Made by a program: the position numbers and the translations under genes. This document shows, one piece after another, positions 1 to 10,260 of a DNA stretch of 64,000 nt (the stretch's first letter is position 1; every line of letters starts with the position of its first letter). The notes under the pieces are model-generated. The model had not been told where the DNA came from and did no database searches. It saw nothing but the letters and a program-made list of their open reading frames with translations. Location: NCBI GenBank assembly GCA_027625915.1, contig JANTQA010000036.1, positions 12,173,001 through 12,237,000 of the forward strand. The letters run 5' to 3'. The DNA comes from Anaeramoeba flamelloides. Its lineage: Eukaryota; Metamonada; Anaeramoebidae.

Positions 1-99
1 ATTTTTTGAGAGTATTTGAAATTGAAATTCTTTCAAATATTTTGAAAGAAAGGGTGATTTTTAGTTATTCGCTTATAACCCGAAAGAAAATCATTTTGG

Positions 100-320
100 A
101 GCAATCACATAACGTTGTTTATTGGTTCAATTTGGAAACAATCTCCTTGTTAGAATGATGAGTTTGGCCTGGAAGAACGAAAAATATGGTATTGTTCGAA
201 TTGATATAAGGTGATATTGAGGAGTTCGAAGAACTACGATTAATATCCTATTAGCCCCAGAACAATATCATATTTTGAGTCTGGAAGGAGATCCAAAACG
301 AAGAAAAATAATAACTTGTG
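100..320. other. Unassigned stretch with imperfect inverted repeat
   Basis: This stretch is less AT-rich than its surroundings. It contains two 17-base arms, around 190-207 and 259-276, that are reverse complements with one mismatch, so it could fold into a hairpin. Short open stretches exist on the minus strand but no gene can be supported. It lies just beyond the likely 3' end of the minus-strand gene that ends near 345. Confidence 0.3.
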
Positions 321-344
321 ATTTTTGAATAAATGAAACAATAT

Positions 345-3300
345 GAGATGCTATTTATTTTTTGAACTCGGGATCTAACAATAAACAAACAAACTAAAAT
401 AAACAAACAAAAACAAGTAAAAACTTATTTTTCTATTTTTATTAATACTTTGAATAACTTGTTCTTCAAAGGATCTTATTCCCCTTATGGGGTTATCGGA
501 AACATTGAAGTTAAATTTTACATTTTCTCCATTTGAGATAAAACTTTGTTTAAAATCCCACAGAGACAAACTAGATCGATCTTCCAACTTTCCAATGAGT
601 CTCTATCCCCCCTTTTATTTCATGCTTGTTTAGGAAAATAAGAAGGCAATCAAACTACAAAATCTGCTTTCATATAAATAGTGTTTTTAACAGTGACTGA
701 TTTTAGAATTTTCCTCTCCAAAATTTCTTGACTTGACGTAGTAAAATAAAATACTTTTTTTTTTTTTTCTAATTTCAAAATTTTGTAAATGTGTTTTTTT
801 CTCATTTTGAAATTCTTTATAAATGGTCTCTTCTCTGTTTTTTTTGAAGAAAAAAAAAAACCAAACGAAATTTTTTTTTGAAAAATTATATTGATTTCTT
901 TTGATCCAAAACCAAAAAAGCTGTTTGATTTTCGACATTGTTTTTTTACAAAGAAAAAGAATATATTCAATTTCCAACCGTTATGAGAATTAAAGTAGTT
1001 TTTTCTTTGTCGTCTATTGATCAAATAATTGGGCTACTTGAACCAAATTAATTTTCCAATGTCATAAATACTTGAGCGTGGCGATCTTTTGGGATTTATG
1101 AGATTAACAAACATGGTCACAAAAAAAATGGTTTAAATTCTTCGAAAATAACTTTAAATAACATTTTTAAAGTCCAATTTACGAGTAAAATACTTCTTAT
1201 TTTACCTAAATTCAATTCCAAATTCGAAAATCAGAAAATTTCCAAACTTTGCCTAATTCAACTAAAGGATTTCCCAAAATCTTTACACAGTGACAACAAT
1301 ACTATCCAAAACTTTTTAGTGAAACTGTCACTTTCTTATCAGTAGTTGTCTAGAATTATATACTTGTAATTTTTTCAAATAAAAAAGTTTGAGTTAAATA
1401 TATATATTTATCATCTTTTTAACAAATCTATTTTTATCTTTTGATTTTTTAATAAAAATAAAAATAATAATAAAGTTTTTATAACATGTGATAATTTGTA
1501 ATTATTTTAAAATATTTCAAATTTTATTTATTTATTGGGAAAAAGGAGTAATTAAAGTAAATTTTATAAAAAACTAAAAATGAAAGAAAGTAAAATAATT
1601 AAAATAAAAAAATAATAATATAATTTACAAAACCAAATTAAAAACTTATTTACTGTCGTTGGGTTTTTAATGATTTTATTTGTGAAGTGTTCGAGGTTTT
1701 TTGGGGGTTTTCTATTTTATTTGTGTAGTGTTCTAGGTTTTTTTTACTTTTTGAAATAAACAGAAAATTTTAATAAATTTTCTGTTTATTTCAAAAAGTC
1801 AAAAAAACCTAACGAAAATCTATTGATTTTTCAAATAAATAGAAAACTCAAAAAAACATAACGAAAACCTATGATTTTACTAAATTCTTTTAAATTATGT
1901 AAAAACCACCGTTAGCGTTTTTTTTTAACTTTTGAAATATATAGATAATTTCATAAATTTTCTTTTAATTTCTAAAATTAAAAAAAAACTGCCGTTAGGT
2001 CTTCTTGTTTTTTCTGTTTATTCCGAAAATCAATAAACTTTCAGCATAAAACAGAACACCCAAGAAAACCATCGTTATCTTTTCTATAATTCAAAAGAAT
2101 CGAGTTAAAATTCATGATTTTACTCTCGATTCTTTTAAATTCTGGAAAAGCTAACAGCGGTTATTTGTCATTTTAGAATTTAAAAGAAAATTTCAGAAAT
2201 TTTCTTTTTATTTTTATAATTAAAAATAACCGAACAGCTCCTTTGCATAATTTAAAAGAATCGTGAGTAAAATCATGAATTTTAACTCGATTCTTTTGAA
2301 TTATGGAAAAGTTAGGCACGTGACAGCACTTGACAGAATTCACAGGATAAATATTTCAACTTTTTAAATAAATTTTTTCTTTTTATAAAATCTTGAAAAA
2401 AAGAATAAAATTGGAAAATATTATTATTCCAATTCGTTTAAAAAAATGTTAAATGTAACCTTTTTCAATTTAAAATAGCTTTTCTACCATAATTTTTAAT
2501 TGTGGAACAATTTTAACCAGATGAATTATGTATTTTTTATTATTGTTTTGTTTTTTTATAGCATCCAAAATTTATAACACATTCTATAACATATTTTATC
2601 TTTTATGACACGTATTTAACATGTTCCAAAATTTTATAATTCCTTTTCATAAAAAAAAAAAAAAAATGTACTAAATTTGTTCATTTTTTTATATAGCATG
2701 TTATAGATGATGCTATTAATATTTTAATGAGTTTCTTTCAAAATTTATAGCACTTATACAACACACATGATCACATTTTATAAAAATAATTGATTTATTA
2801 ATGTTGTTGATAAAAAAAAAGAAAAGGAAAATTGACTTACAACATTTCTGGATATTCAGATAGCTTAAATAATTGATATTCTTGTTGAGGATCTAATGAA
2901 AATTGTTCTTCAACATCCACTTCTATTTCTTTAATTAGTTTTTTTTCTGATTCATTTCCTTTATCACTTTTCTCAGATTTTTCACTTGTTTCAGTGGTCA
3001 ATTTCCTTTTTTCAGATGGTGAATTTTTTGTTGAATCTTTTATTTCTGATTTTTCAGAATTGTCTGTATTGTCAACATTTTTTTGAAGTGATTCTTGTAA
3101 ATTCTCATCTATTTCTTTTTTTTTTTTTTTATTTTGAATGTTATTCCGATCAATCATTACCCAATCATCATCATTTGAATCAAATTCAATTTCTTGTTCT
3201 TTTTCAATTGATAATTTCTTTTCGTCTTCTTTTTCTTTTGTTTTCTCATTTTCATTTTCATTTTCATGATCTTGTTCTTTTACCTTTCCCTTTTCTTGTT

Positions 3301-5285
3301 CTTTTTCTTTTTCCGTTTTCGTTTCCATTTCCGTTTCCGTTTCTTGTTCTTTCTCTTTCTCTTTTTCTTTTTCTTTTTTTTTTTCCATTTTCGTTTCTGT
3401 TTCTGTTCCTTTCCCGGTTTCTTTTTCTTTTTCAATTGTTAGTTTTTTATTACTATTATTTTTATCAGATTCCCCATCCATACTTTTTAATTTTTCTTCA
3501 TCTGATCCAAATTCGCTTACTTCACTTTGAGTATCTTGATCCGTTCCAGTATCCATCTCAGTAACGTCAATTTCAGTTATATCTTCAGTTGTACCAATTC
3601 CTCCCAACATATCACCTCCAGAAATATCAATTGGTCTATGATAAGAAGCCCCGATTGTTTGTGGAAGTTGTAAATATCCCATATATTTTTCTACTTTATC
3701 ATGCCATTTTAAGATTGCCAATTCATACTGATAATTTATTCGTTATAGATACAGATAATAATTTTGATAGATAAACAAACTCATGTAAATTTTAACCCTG
3801 AAAAAGTGAAAGCCAATTCCAAAAAATTAATCAATATTTTTTCAAAAAAAAAATTGTTTCTCATGGATTAAAAATTAGATTTTTTGTTTTTTTATTTTGA
3901 AGGAGGAAATTAATTTCCTCTTATTTACTGTTGTTAGTTTTTTTTTAATTTGAGAAATAAAACGGAAATTTATTTAAAGCACCTGTGTCGGCATAAAAAC
4001 AAAAACTCCGGAGTTTTACATTTTTTTTATTTTCACTTTTTTGAAAAGTTCTTTTCCAATTTTTTTCTAAAAAAATTAGGAAAAAAATGGGTGTTTGAAA
4101 TATTCCAGAAAATTGAAAATACCCGAAAATTTTGTAAACCACATAAAAACACATTATGTACAACTCCGAAGAAACCCTAGTGTCAATATACTCAGTTTAA
4201 CAGGGAAATAACAATTTTACTTTCAGACAAAATATTTTTTTTTGAATTTTCTACTTTAAACTACTCTAAAGAGGTTTTGGTTGCTTTTGAGTATATTTGA
4301 GTAATTGTTAGTACTTATTAGGGCAAGGGTATATGTGTGTCAGGGTATTGGTATGGGTTGTGTTAGGTTTGGTATGGTGTGTGTTTGTATGTTTTGGTTA
4401 AACCAGCCCCTTTTATGGAATGGGAAGTTAAATAAAGTTTGGCTTGGGTCACCTTGTGTAGGGTATGGGTATGTATTGTATGATTAGATATTACTCGGTT
4501 ATTTTTGGATTGTCTTCCAGGTTACAAAATTATGGGTAGTGATACACAATTAGAAATTTTCTTTACAAGTACATTTTCTCTCATTTTTTTAATACCATTT
4601 CGAAATGATCAGTAATGTTATTCACCCAAGATACCAATCCCTTTCACACAAAATGGGTTGAATACCATTCCCTAAAATTTAAATTTTTTGAATTTTGATA
4701 TTTTCAGAAAAAAATTTTTTTTCTAAAATAAAATTCCAAATTTACCTTTAAACTGAGTATATTGACACTAGAGTTTCTTAGAAGTTGTTTAAAAAGTGTT
4801 TTTTCGTGGTTCAAAAATTTTAGGATATTTTCAATTTTTGAGTATTTTCGGGAATATTTGATAGATTCAAAAAAATCAAAACAAATGTAGAAAAAAATTT
4901 CATTGAAAGATCTCAATGACAAAACAAACGTTACTTGGAATGGAATAATAAACACTTGGAATTCCAAGTGAATTAGATCTTGTGCCAGACAATAAAAAAT
5001 ATTATTTTTCCAAACTTTTGTTCTTTTATTTTTTTCGATTTATTTTTGATACGTAATTGTTTTGATATTTTTTTTTATTGCAAGGCCTATAGTTGCTAAA
5101 CACATTCGTGTCATTCAATTCAGTTGCCAAAAAAAAATTTGTTCTTTAATTTTGCATTTATGAACAAAAATAAAATTTCTTTCTTCATTTTTTTTTCTTT
5201 TTGAAAAAAATACAACAACTTGTGTTTTATTGTGTTTGAAATATTCTTTCATTAGTAAATCTTGCAATGATGAATTGTTTCCCAT
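345..5285 (-). CDS. Multi-exon unknown protein with N-terminal Met-Gly and Lys/Glu-rich centre
   Basis: I do not recognise this protein. The model is inferred from splice sites with matching phases. Exon 1 is 5285-5220 (starts MGNNSSLQDLL). Exon 2 is 3727-2841, with acceptor TATCAG and donor GTAAGT; the donor overlaps an apparent in-frame stop. Exon 3 is 731-659, after acceptor GTCAAG. Exon 4 is 602-449, and a short last exon near 372-345 is possible. Met-Gly with Ser at position 6 fits an N-myristoylation signal. Exon 2 opens with a conserved-looking segment (YELAILKWHDKVEKYMGYL). It then runs into a long stretch of alternating Lys/Glu/Thr, and returns to complex sequence near VMIDRNN. Exons 3 and 4 encode a compact, non-repetitive C-terminal region (KADFRLIGKL...SLWDFKQSF). 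The exon 1 donor (GTTGTT or GTATTT) is weak. The introns hold a foldback element and LINE tails. Confidence is high for exon 2, moderate for exons 3-4 and lower for exon 1 and the last exon. Confidence 0.5.
732..1647. other. AT-rich intron part, nothing recognised
   Basis: Between exon 3 and the hairpin array I see only homopolymer A/T tracts and no coding exon. If the gene model is right it is intron. Confidence 0.4.
1648..2345 (-). repeat. LINE 3'-tail hairpin array (copy 1)
   Basis: This is a chain of four strong inverted repeats separated by linkers reading CCGTTAGG or CTAGG. The best is at 1746-1799: two perfect 25-base arms around a 4-base loop. Others lie around 2090-2155, 2168-2220 and 2250-2313; two of these have arms reading AAAGAATnGAGTnAAAATC and its complement. 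The array ends with GGCACGTGACAGCACTTGACAG, as other copies do. It has the same layout as the 3' end of the LINE at 59.5-63 kb, in minus orientation, and probably sits in an intron. Confidence 0.75.
2530..2790. repeat. TTATAACA-rich dispersed repeat
   Basis: Repeated motifs such as ATTTATAACACATT and GCATGTTATAGATGATGC recur. They resemble a segment at about 61,110-61,330, where TTATAACACATTTTATAAC and its complement occur. The relation is seen by eye only. Confidence 0.4.
2841..3727 (-). CDS. Main Lys/Glu-rich exon of the minus-strand gene
   Basis: This is the largest exon of the gene spanning 345-5285. There is no ATG in frame at its 5' end. An in-frame stop lies only a few codons above a good acceptor (TATCAG), so the exon must be preceded by another. 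The 3' end reads ...PEM followed by TTGTAAGTC: the apparent stop TAA sits inside a consensus donor GTAAGT, which argues for splicing rather than termination. About half the exon is an alternating Lys/Glu/Thr tract, which produces the pyrimidine-rich complement at 3220-3440. The tract is expected to be disordered or a single charged helix. Confidence 0.75.
3903..3975 (-). repeat. Short LINE 3'-end stub with terminal palindrome
   Basis: The perfect palindrome GAGGAAATTAATTTCCTC lies at 3903-3920, followed by CTGTTGTTAG and the start of a hairpin arm. On the minus strand the palindrome is followed by CTTCAAAATAAAAAAA. This matches the 3' terminus of the LINE at 59,534, so this is a strongly 5'-truncated copy in minus orientation. 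Confidence 0.65.
4075..4870. mobile_element. Foldback element with about 120-bp arms
   Basis: The inner ends of the arms are CTAGTGTCAATATACTCAG near 4178 and its complement CTGAGTATATTGACACTAG near 4752. The similarity continues outward on both sides for about 120 bp with mismatches. The 550-bp loop has no coding capacity and includes an unusual G/T-rich segment (4316-4485). It lies in the probable first intron of the minus-strand gene. Confidence 0.65.
4316..4485. other. G/T-skewed segment
   Basis: About 170 bases in which the plus strand is almost free of C and rich in motifs such as GGGTAT, GGTTGTG and GTATGGGTA. Nothing else nearby is like it; a weaker version occurs at 40,990-41,090. 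It lies in the loop of the foldback element and codes for nothing convincing. Confidence 0.4.
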
Positions 5286-5419
5286 TGATAATACCCCTTT
5301 TTAATTTTCTGAGTGTTTGAAACATTTGCTTCGTAACATAGATTACCGTTTTTTCATGATTGAAAAAAGACTTTTAAAAAAATGATTTTGAAAATCCAGA
5401 TTTTTTCTTTTATACTTAA

Positions 5420-6200
5420 AATACTCCTTTAATTTTCGGTTTATTTCAAAAATTAAAAAAAACCGCCGTTAGCTTTTCATTAGGTTTTTTTTTAATTTGA
5501 AAAAATTGAGTAAAATCTTTAATTTTTCTCTAATCTTTTAAATTCAAAAAAAAAACTCAGTTAGGTTTTCTTGAATTTAATGTTTTTTCCGAAAATCAAT
5601 AGCTTTTCAAGAAACAAAAACAAGTTTTAAGTAAAACTGCCTTTAGCTTTTCCAACATTTAAGAGAATTGATTAAAATCTTTGATTTTACACTATTCTCT
5701 TAAATTAAAAAAAATCGTCGTTAGGTTTTCTTGAGTTTTCTGTTTATTTGGAAAATCATTAGATTTTCGTTAGGTTTTTTTGAGTTTTCTATTTTATTTG
5801 TGAAGTGTTCTAGGTTTTTTTGAGTTTTCTATTTATTTGGAAAATCAAATAGATTTTCGTTAGGTTTTTTTTATTTGAAAATCAATAGATTTTCCAAATA
5901 AATAGAAAACTCAAAAAACCTAGAACACTTCACAAATAAAATAGAAAACCTCAAAAAAACCTAGAACACTTAATAAATAAAACAGAAAACCTCAAAAAAA
6001 CCTAGGCACTCTACGGCACTTTACATCACTCTACGACACTTGATGTAACTCTATGGCACTTGGTGCACTTTCCCTAATTTCTAAATTTTTATTTAAAAAT
6101 TTTTTTAAAAGATTTCCATCTTTTTTTATTATTCACTTACTAGGAATAATAAAGTTGATGGAATCTTTTTGTTGTAATAACATTAGAAATATTATTCTTT
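5420..6200 (-). repeat. LINE 3'-tail hairpin array (copy 3)
   Basis: Hairpins with the same arms and linkers as at 1.7 kb are repeated several times. They end at 6000-6070 with a short tandem array of CTAGGCACTCTACGGCACT-like units (CACT...CTACG repeated about five times). This is followed by CCTAATTTCTAAATTTTT, the sequence that joins the tail to the LINE body elsewhere. Only a trace of LINE body follows. Orientation is minus. Confidence 0.7.
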
Positions 6201-6737
6201 TTTGAAAGATTTGATATATTAATTTTTTTTAATTCAGATATCCAGATTTTACGATTATTTTCATCGGCTTGACAGTTACAGAAAAAAAATAAACAACTAT
6301 TGTTTTTATACAATAAAAATATCAGATTCTTGGTTTTTGAAAAGGTTTCTTTATAAATTACTATTCTTTTATAAATTAGTTGGTGTTCTTATTAAATAAT
6401 TATTGTGTGAACTAATTTTGAAATTAGCCAATTAGAAACTGGCATTCTTTTTTTTATATTTGTTTATGCAATTAATTAGATGGGGGATGATTTTTTTTAT
6501 TTTTTTTTTTCTCTGTTTAAACATTTTTTTGAGTTTCTTATTATTAATTGGAGTTGACGAGAAATTTTAATGATGGTTCAATTTAGATTGTTTCAGTTTT
6601 ACTAAAGTGAGATCGAATTATAATTTTATTTTGTTTATTGGGATTTCAGCCCCAGAAAAAGAAGACAAAAGAGTTTTGTCTGAATTTGTTTAATATTGAA
6701 CTTTTTGTTAATTAACTTTTCTCGAACAAACATGTTT

Positions 6738-7413
6738 TTATACGATCTTGGACAAGTTTTTAGCTTGTTTTGAAAAAATAATAAAAAATATAAAAGAAAA
6801 AAGAAGGAAATAAAGGAGTACATCTTTAAAAAATTCAAAATCTTCGTCATTTGGAAATTCTGGTAAAAATTCTGGATTTTTTGGTGCGTTTGATTTTAAA
6901 AGTGTGTTCTGTGTTTCCCAAACATCTTTTTTTGTTTTGAAATATTTGAGATCAACTTTTGGAAATTATTTAGGCAATTTTAAGACAAAAAAATTATTGA
7001 AAATTAAGGTTTGAGGATCTTGAAAATTGTTGTAATCTCAAAAAGAGTTTTCACACAAAAAAGGAAAACACAATTATCAAAAAAGTTTTTCAAAAAAAAA
7101 CAAAAAAAAAAAAACAAAAAACAAAAAACAAACACTCATCATCTTCATCCTCAAAGTCGTCAATTTCTTGATCATCAATTTCTTCGTCACGGAAATAAAC
7201 CTCACTTTTTTCAATCGGAAAATAATGGATGTCATAAAAGTTTCCTTCGTTATCAACAAAGACAGGAAATTTTGTTGTTTGTCTTTTTTCGCTTCTCGTT
7301 TGTGGGATTTCTTTCTCTTTGATATTTGGTCCTTGGTATTTCCCACCTATTTTGTTGTAAGGATTACCATTTGATTGCATTAGATAGGGTAAGGAATTCA
7401 GTCTTTTGTTCAT
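6738..7413 (-). CDS. Small two-exon protein with C-terminal membrane segment
   Basis: I do not recognise this protein. Exon 1 is 7413-7134, starting at an ATG with an in-frame stop just upstream. Its donor GTTTGTT leaves phase 1. Exon 2 is 6955-6738, after acceptor CAAAAG, and joins in frame as ...DEDDEF-DLKYFKTKKD. The product is about 165 residues. It has a polar N-terminal part (MNKRLNSLPYLMQSN), an acidic run (EIDDQEIDDFEDEDDE) at about residues 78-93, a second polar segment (NPEFLPEFPNDEDF), then a single hydrophobic stretch (VLLYFLLFSFIFFIIF) and a short basic tail. That layout suggests a tail-anchored protein with its bulk in the cytosol. The intron (178 bases) is T/A-rich on both sides. 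The intron position is inferred from phase and from the conserved look of both exons. Confidence 0.6.
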
Positions 7414-7491
7414 GGTAATACTTTATATTTCTAATCTTGGAAAAAGAAAAAAACAACAACAAAAAAAAAAAAAAAAAAAAACACAAACCGA

Positions 7492-7630
7492 TCCCTTGGA
7501 AAATTCTTATTCCACTTTCTTTTATTGTGGTAGTAGAAACTTCATTTTTTTTGTTGCTCTTGAGTTCTCTTTCATTAGTATCCTTTAATTTCTCCTTCGA
7601 CGTTTTGATTTCTTGCTTAAGTGAACTCAT
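7492..7630 (-). CDS. Candidate 5' exon, unresolved
   Basis: An ATG at 7630 opens a polar, helix-prone reading frame (MSSLKQEIKTSKEKLKDTNE...) that ends at a plausible donor, GTTTGTG, near 7491. It is followed by a T-tract and a CCAAG acceptor near 7440, a typical intron. Joining it to the next exon in frame with the start at 7413 does not work: the available acceptors bring in a stop. It may be an upstream reading frame, or an exon with a splice site I misplace. Confidence 0.3.
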
Positions 7631-9550
7631 TTCAAAATATAAAGAAGAGAAAAAATGAAGAAAAAATTATATAGGTTGTGTGAAAATATCACATTTTTTC
7701 GAAAGTTTATCAGCAATTTCAAACCTTTTAGTGTCTGGATTTAAATAATATTTTGATATTTTTTTTCAACTATAGGTATTAAGGACTAATATTTCAGTCT
7801 CGGAATGTGTTATTTACTTTCAATATCCAAAAAGATTTTTCATTATGAAGAAATTGGAAAAACTATAAATTTAAAAGTAAAATGTTTATTGTTTAACATT
7901 AGTTTAGATTCCTGGGGAATTGGAGTGTGCTGTAATAGGGTGTAAATGGTAACAGTGCGTCAGGGTTCAAAAAGTTATCAATGACACTTAAAAATCTATT
8001 TGGAAAAATTGATTCTTACATTTTGTACTAAATGATCACAAAAAAAAAGTCATTTTGAATTTTTTATAAATCCCATTCAAATCTAAAAATAGAAACCCAA
8101 ATAATAGTATTCTGGTCTTTAATAATTCATATTTAAAACTTCCAATAGAGATAACTATTTTTTTATTTTTTTAATTTCAATGACTAATTCAATAAAAACC
8201 ACATAGACACATAAAGAATGATTATTTAATATTCTCTTTTTATAAAAGTAATTGTACCAACATTATATTCCCAATTTATTAATCAATTTGTAAAAAATAA
8301 TCACTGATTAAATAGTTATTTTTTTCCAAAAATTGAATTTTTTCGAGACTAATATACACATCCCGACTAATTTAAGAAAGATATCATGCAGCTTTAAAGT
8401 CTATTTGTTTTTATGTCTCAAGTTTTTAAAATTGTCTCAAAAGATCGATTTTTTTCTGAGTTTCTTGGGTTTTATACTAATACAATGATGATTTTTAATT
8501 GATAAGAACAACATATAGTACTACTTGACTCATCGATTTTTTTGAGGCATTTAAACCATTGCACATTAATATGATTTACACTCGATTATAACATATATTA
8601 ATTTTGGGTTTCTCCTTGTTCATACCAACACCATAAAAAAACAAAAATAAATAAATAAGTTATTAAAACAGATTCTTGTATAAAAATTTACAAAATTCAT
8701 TACAAAAAGGGATTTACAAGTAAAAGTACATATTTTTCAAGATTTCAAACGAGTATAACAACTGTTAAAAGATGCCGAGACTAGTCATGGTATTTTTTTT
8801 TGTCATTTTTAATTGAAAATGAGAAACAATAATGTCTAATATGGAGTGTATTGTCAGGTTATTTTGCGTATTAGTTGATATATTATCCACATTAATTGCC
8901 TTTTCATGATAGTTCAAAAAAAGGATATTTTAAAAATATTTACCAAAATATAGATTTAACCATAAAAATTGTTATTCAGAGATATTAAATAATAAATAAT
9001 ATGTATTTATCTTGATCTCTTGTAATTCATATTTATAAATTAATTTTAGTGGCTTTTTCACAAAAAAAATCAAAAATAACGTTTCCAGTTTTCGTCAAAG
9101 TGTAACAAACCAATGTACATCATCTAGTTTTTAGACGAATTCAGGATTTTGAATCTACAATTTTAAACCATGATATTAGTTTTTTTTTTTCTTAATTATA
9201 ATTTTTCAATATGCGAATTTAACAACTTATTCCTATATTTTTTGGGTGAAATAATTGATGTTTTTTTTTCAAGATATTCTCAATGTTTAAAACATTTGAT
9301 TCTAAATAACACAATTAAATATAATTAGATTTGATTTTTTACTAGGCTATAATTTTTCATAAATTTATTCTGTTCAATTATAAACTCTTAAATTTGTAAT
9401 ATTTTCATTTTTTAGATGATTTTTCTCTTTAGAAATTAAAACTAATAATAAAAAATATGCAGTAAAATAGAAAAATTTGTAATTATATTTTATTTCTGAA
9501 AAAAAAGTTAAAAAAACATCAAATAAAATTTTAATATTTAAAAACAGACA
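7631..9550. other. AT-rich intergenic DNA, nothing recognised
   Basis: I see only homopolymer runs and no open frame with coding character, tRNA or strong inverted repeat. Confidence 0.4.
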
Positions 9551-9589
9551 AAAATAATTATTTTTTAAAAAATATCTTATTTTTTTTTT

Positions 9590-10260
9590 TTTTTCAAGAT
9601 AAAGGAAGCTTAGGTAAAATTAATTTCAAAATTTGAATTTGGAATATAACCAAAATAACCCTAAACAAGTTAAATTACATTGACAAACTAAAATTCGAAT
9701 TTTTCCACATAGTTAAAATGTTCCAAAGAATCTCAATAATACAATTTCATTCAAATAGGAAATAATTTTGATTTTTTAAAAATATGATAATCATTTTTTC
9801 ACATTTTAGTTTTTTGTTTTCATTTCCTTCATTTTTTGAATTACCTAACTTGTTTCTTTCGATCAAAATTATTTTTTTTTTAACTTTGATATTAAGTTAA
9901 AGTTGAGCCTCCAAAATATAGGAACTCAAGTAAAATTAGTCATTTTTTTAACAATTTGATAGATCAATATTCTTAATGGAATTTAAACAAATTTAACACT
10001 GTATTTTTTTGTTTTTACTCTATCAAAAATCATTAACACATTGATAATTTATTAGTATTGATAATTATTTATTTTTTTTATTTTGTGAGTATTTTAATTT
10101 ATATATAATCATTCAAATTTCAATCAGTGAATGGTTCTAATTTGGTATTTTTTCTAGAATTGAATTAATCAGATTTTTTTTTACAAAAAAAAAAATTTGA
10201 ATTGGCATTTATATTGGTTGAATTCACTTAAATGTTTTACAAAATTTGGATTTATATTTT
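9590..10260 (+). repeat. Dispersed repeat D, copy 1
   Basis: Segments such as AGTTAAAGTTGAG, GAATTTAAACAAATTTA and TTGATAATTATTTATT recur in the same order on the minus strand at about 52,640-53,190. They are separated by diverged sequence. No coding potential and no clear ends are visible. Confidence 0.55.

Noticed and set aside
100-320. A short minus-strand stretch vaguely like an aspartic-protease motif (DIVLG) of a retroelement
   Set aside because: Only a few residues match, there is no flanking reverse transcriptase, integrase or terminal repeat, and short matches like this arise by chance.
650-1024. Long minus-strand open frame rich in Lys and Phe
   Set aside because: Most of it comes from A/T homopolymers; only 659-731 looks coding and is kept as an exon in another frame.
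2986-3564. Plus-strand open frame rich in Phe and Leu
   Set aside because: It is the antisense of the Lys/Glu-rich exon; the purine-rich strand is the coding one.
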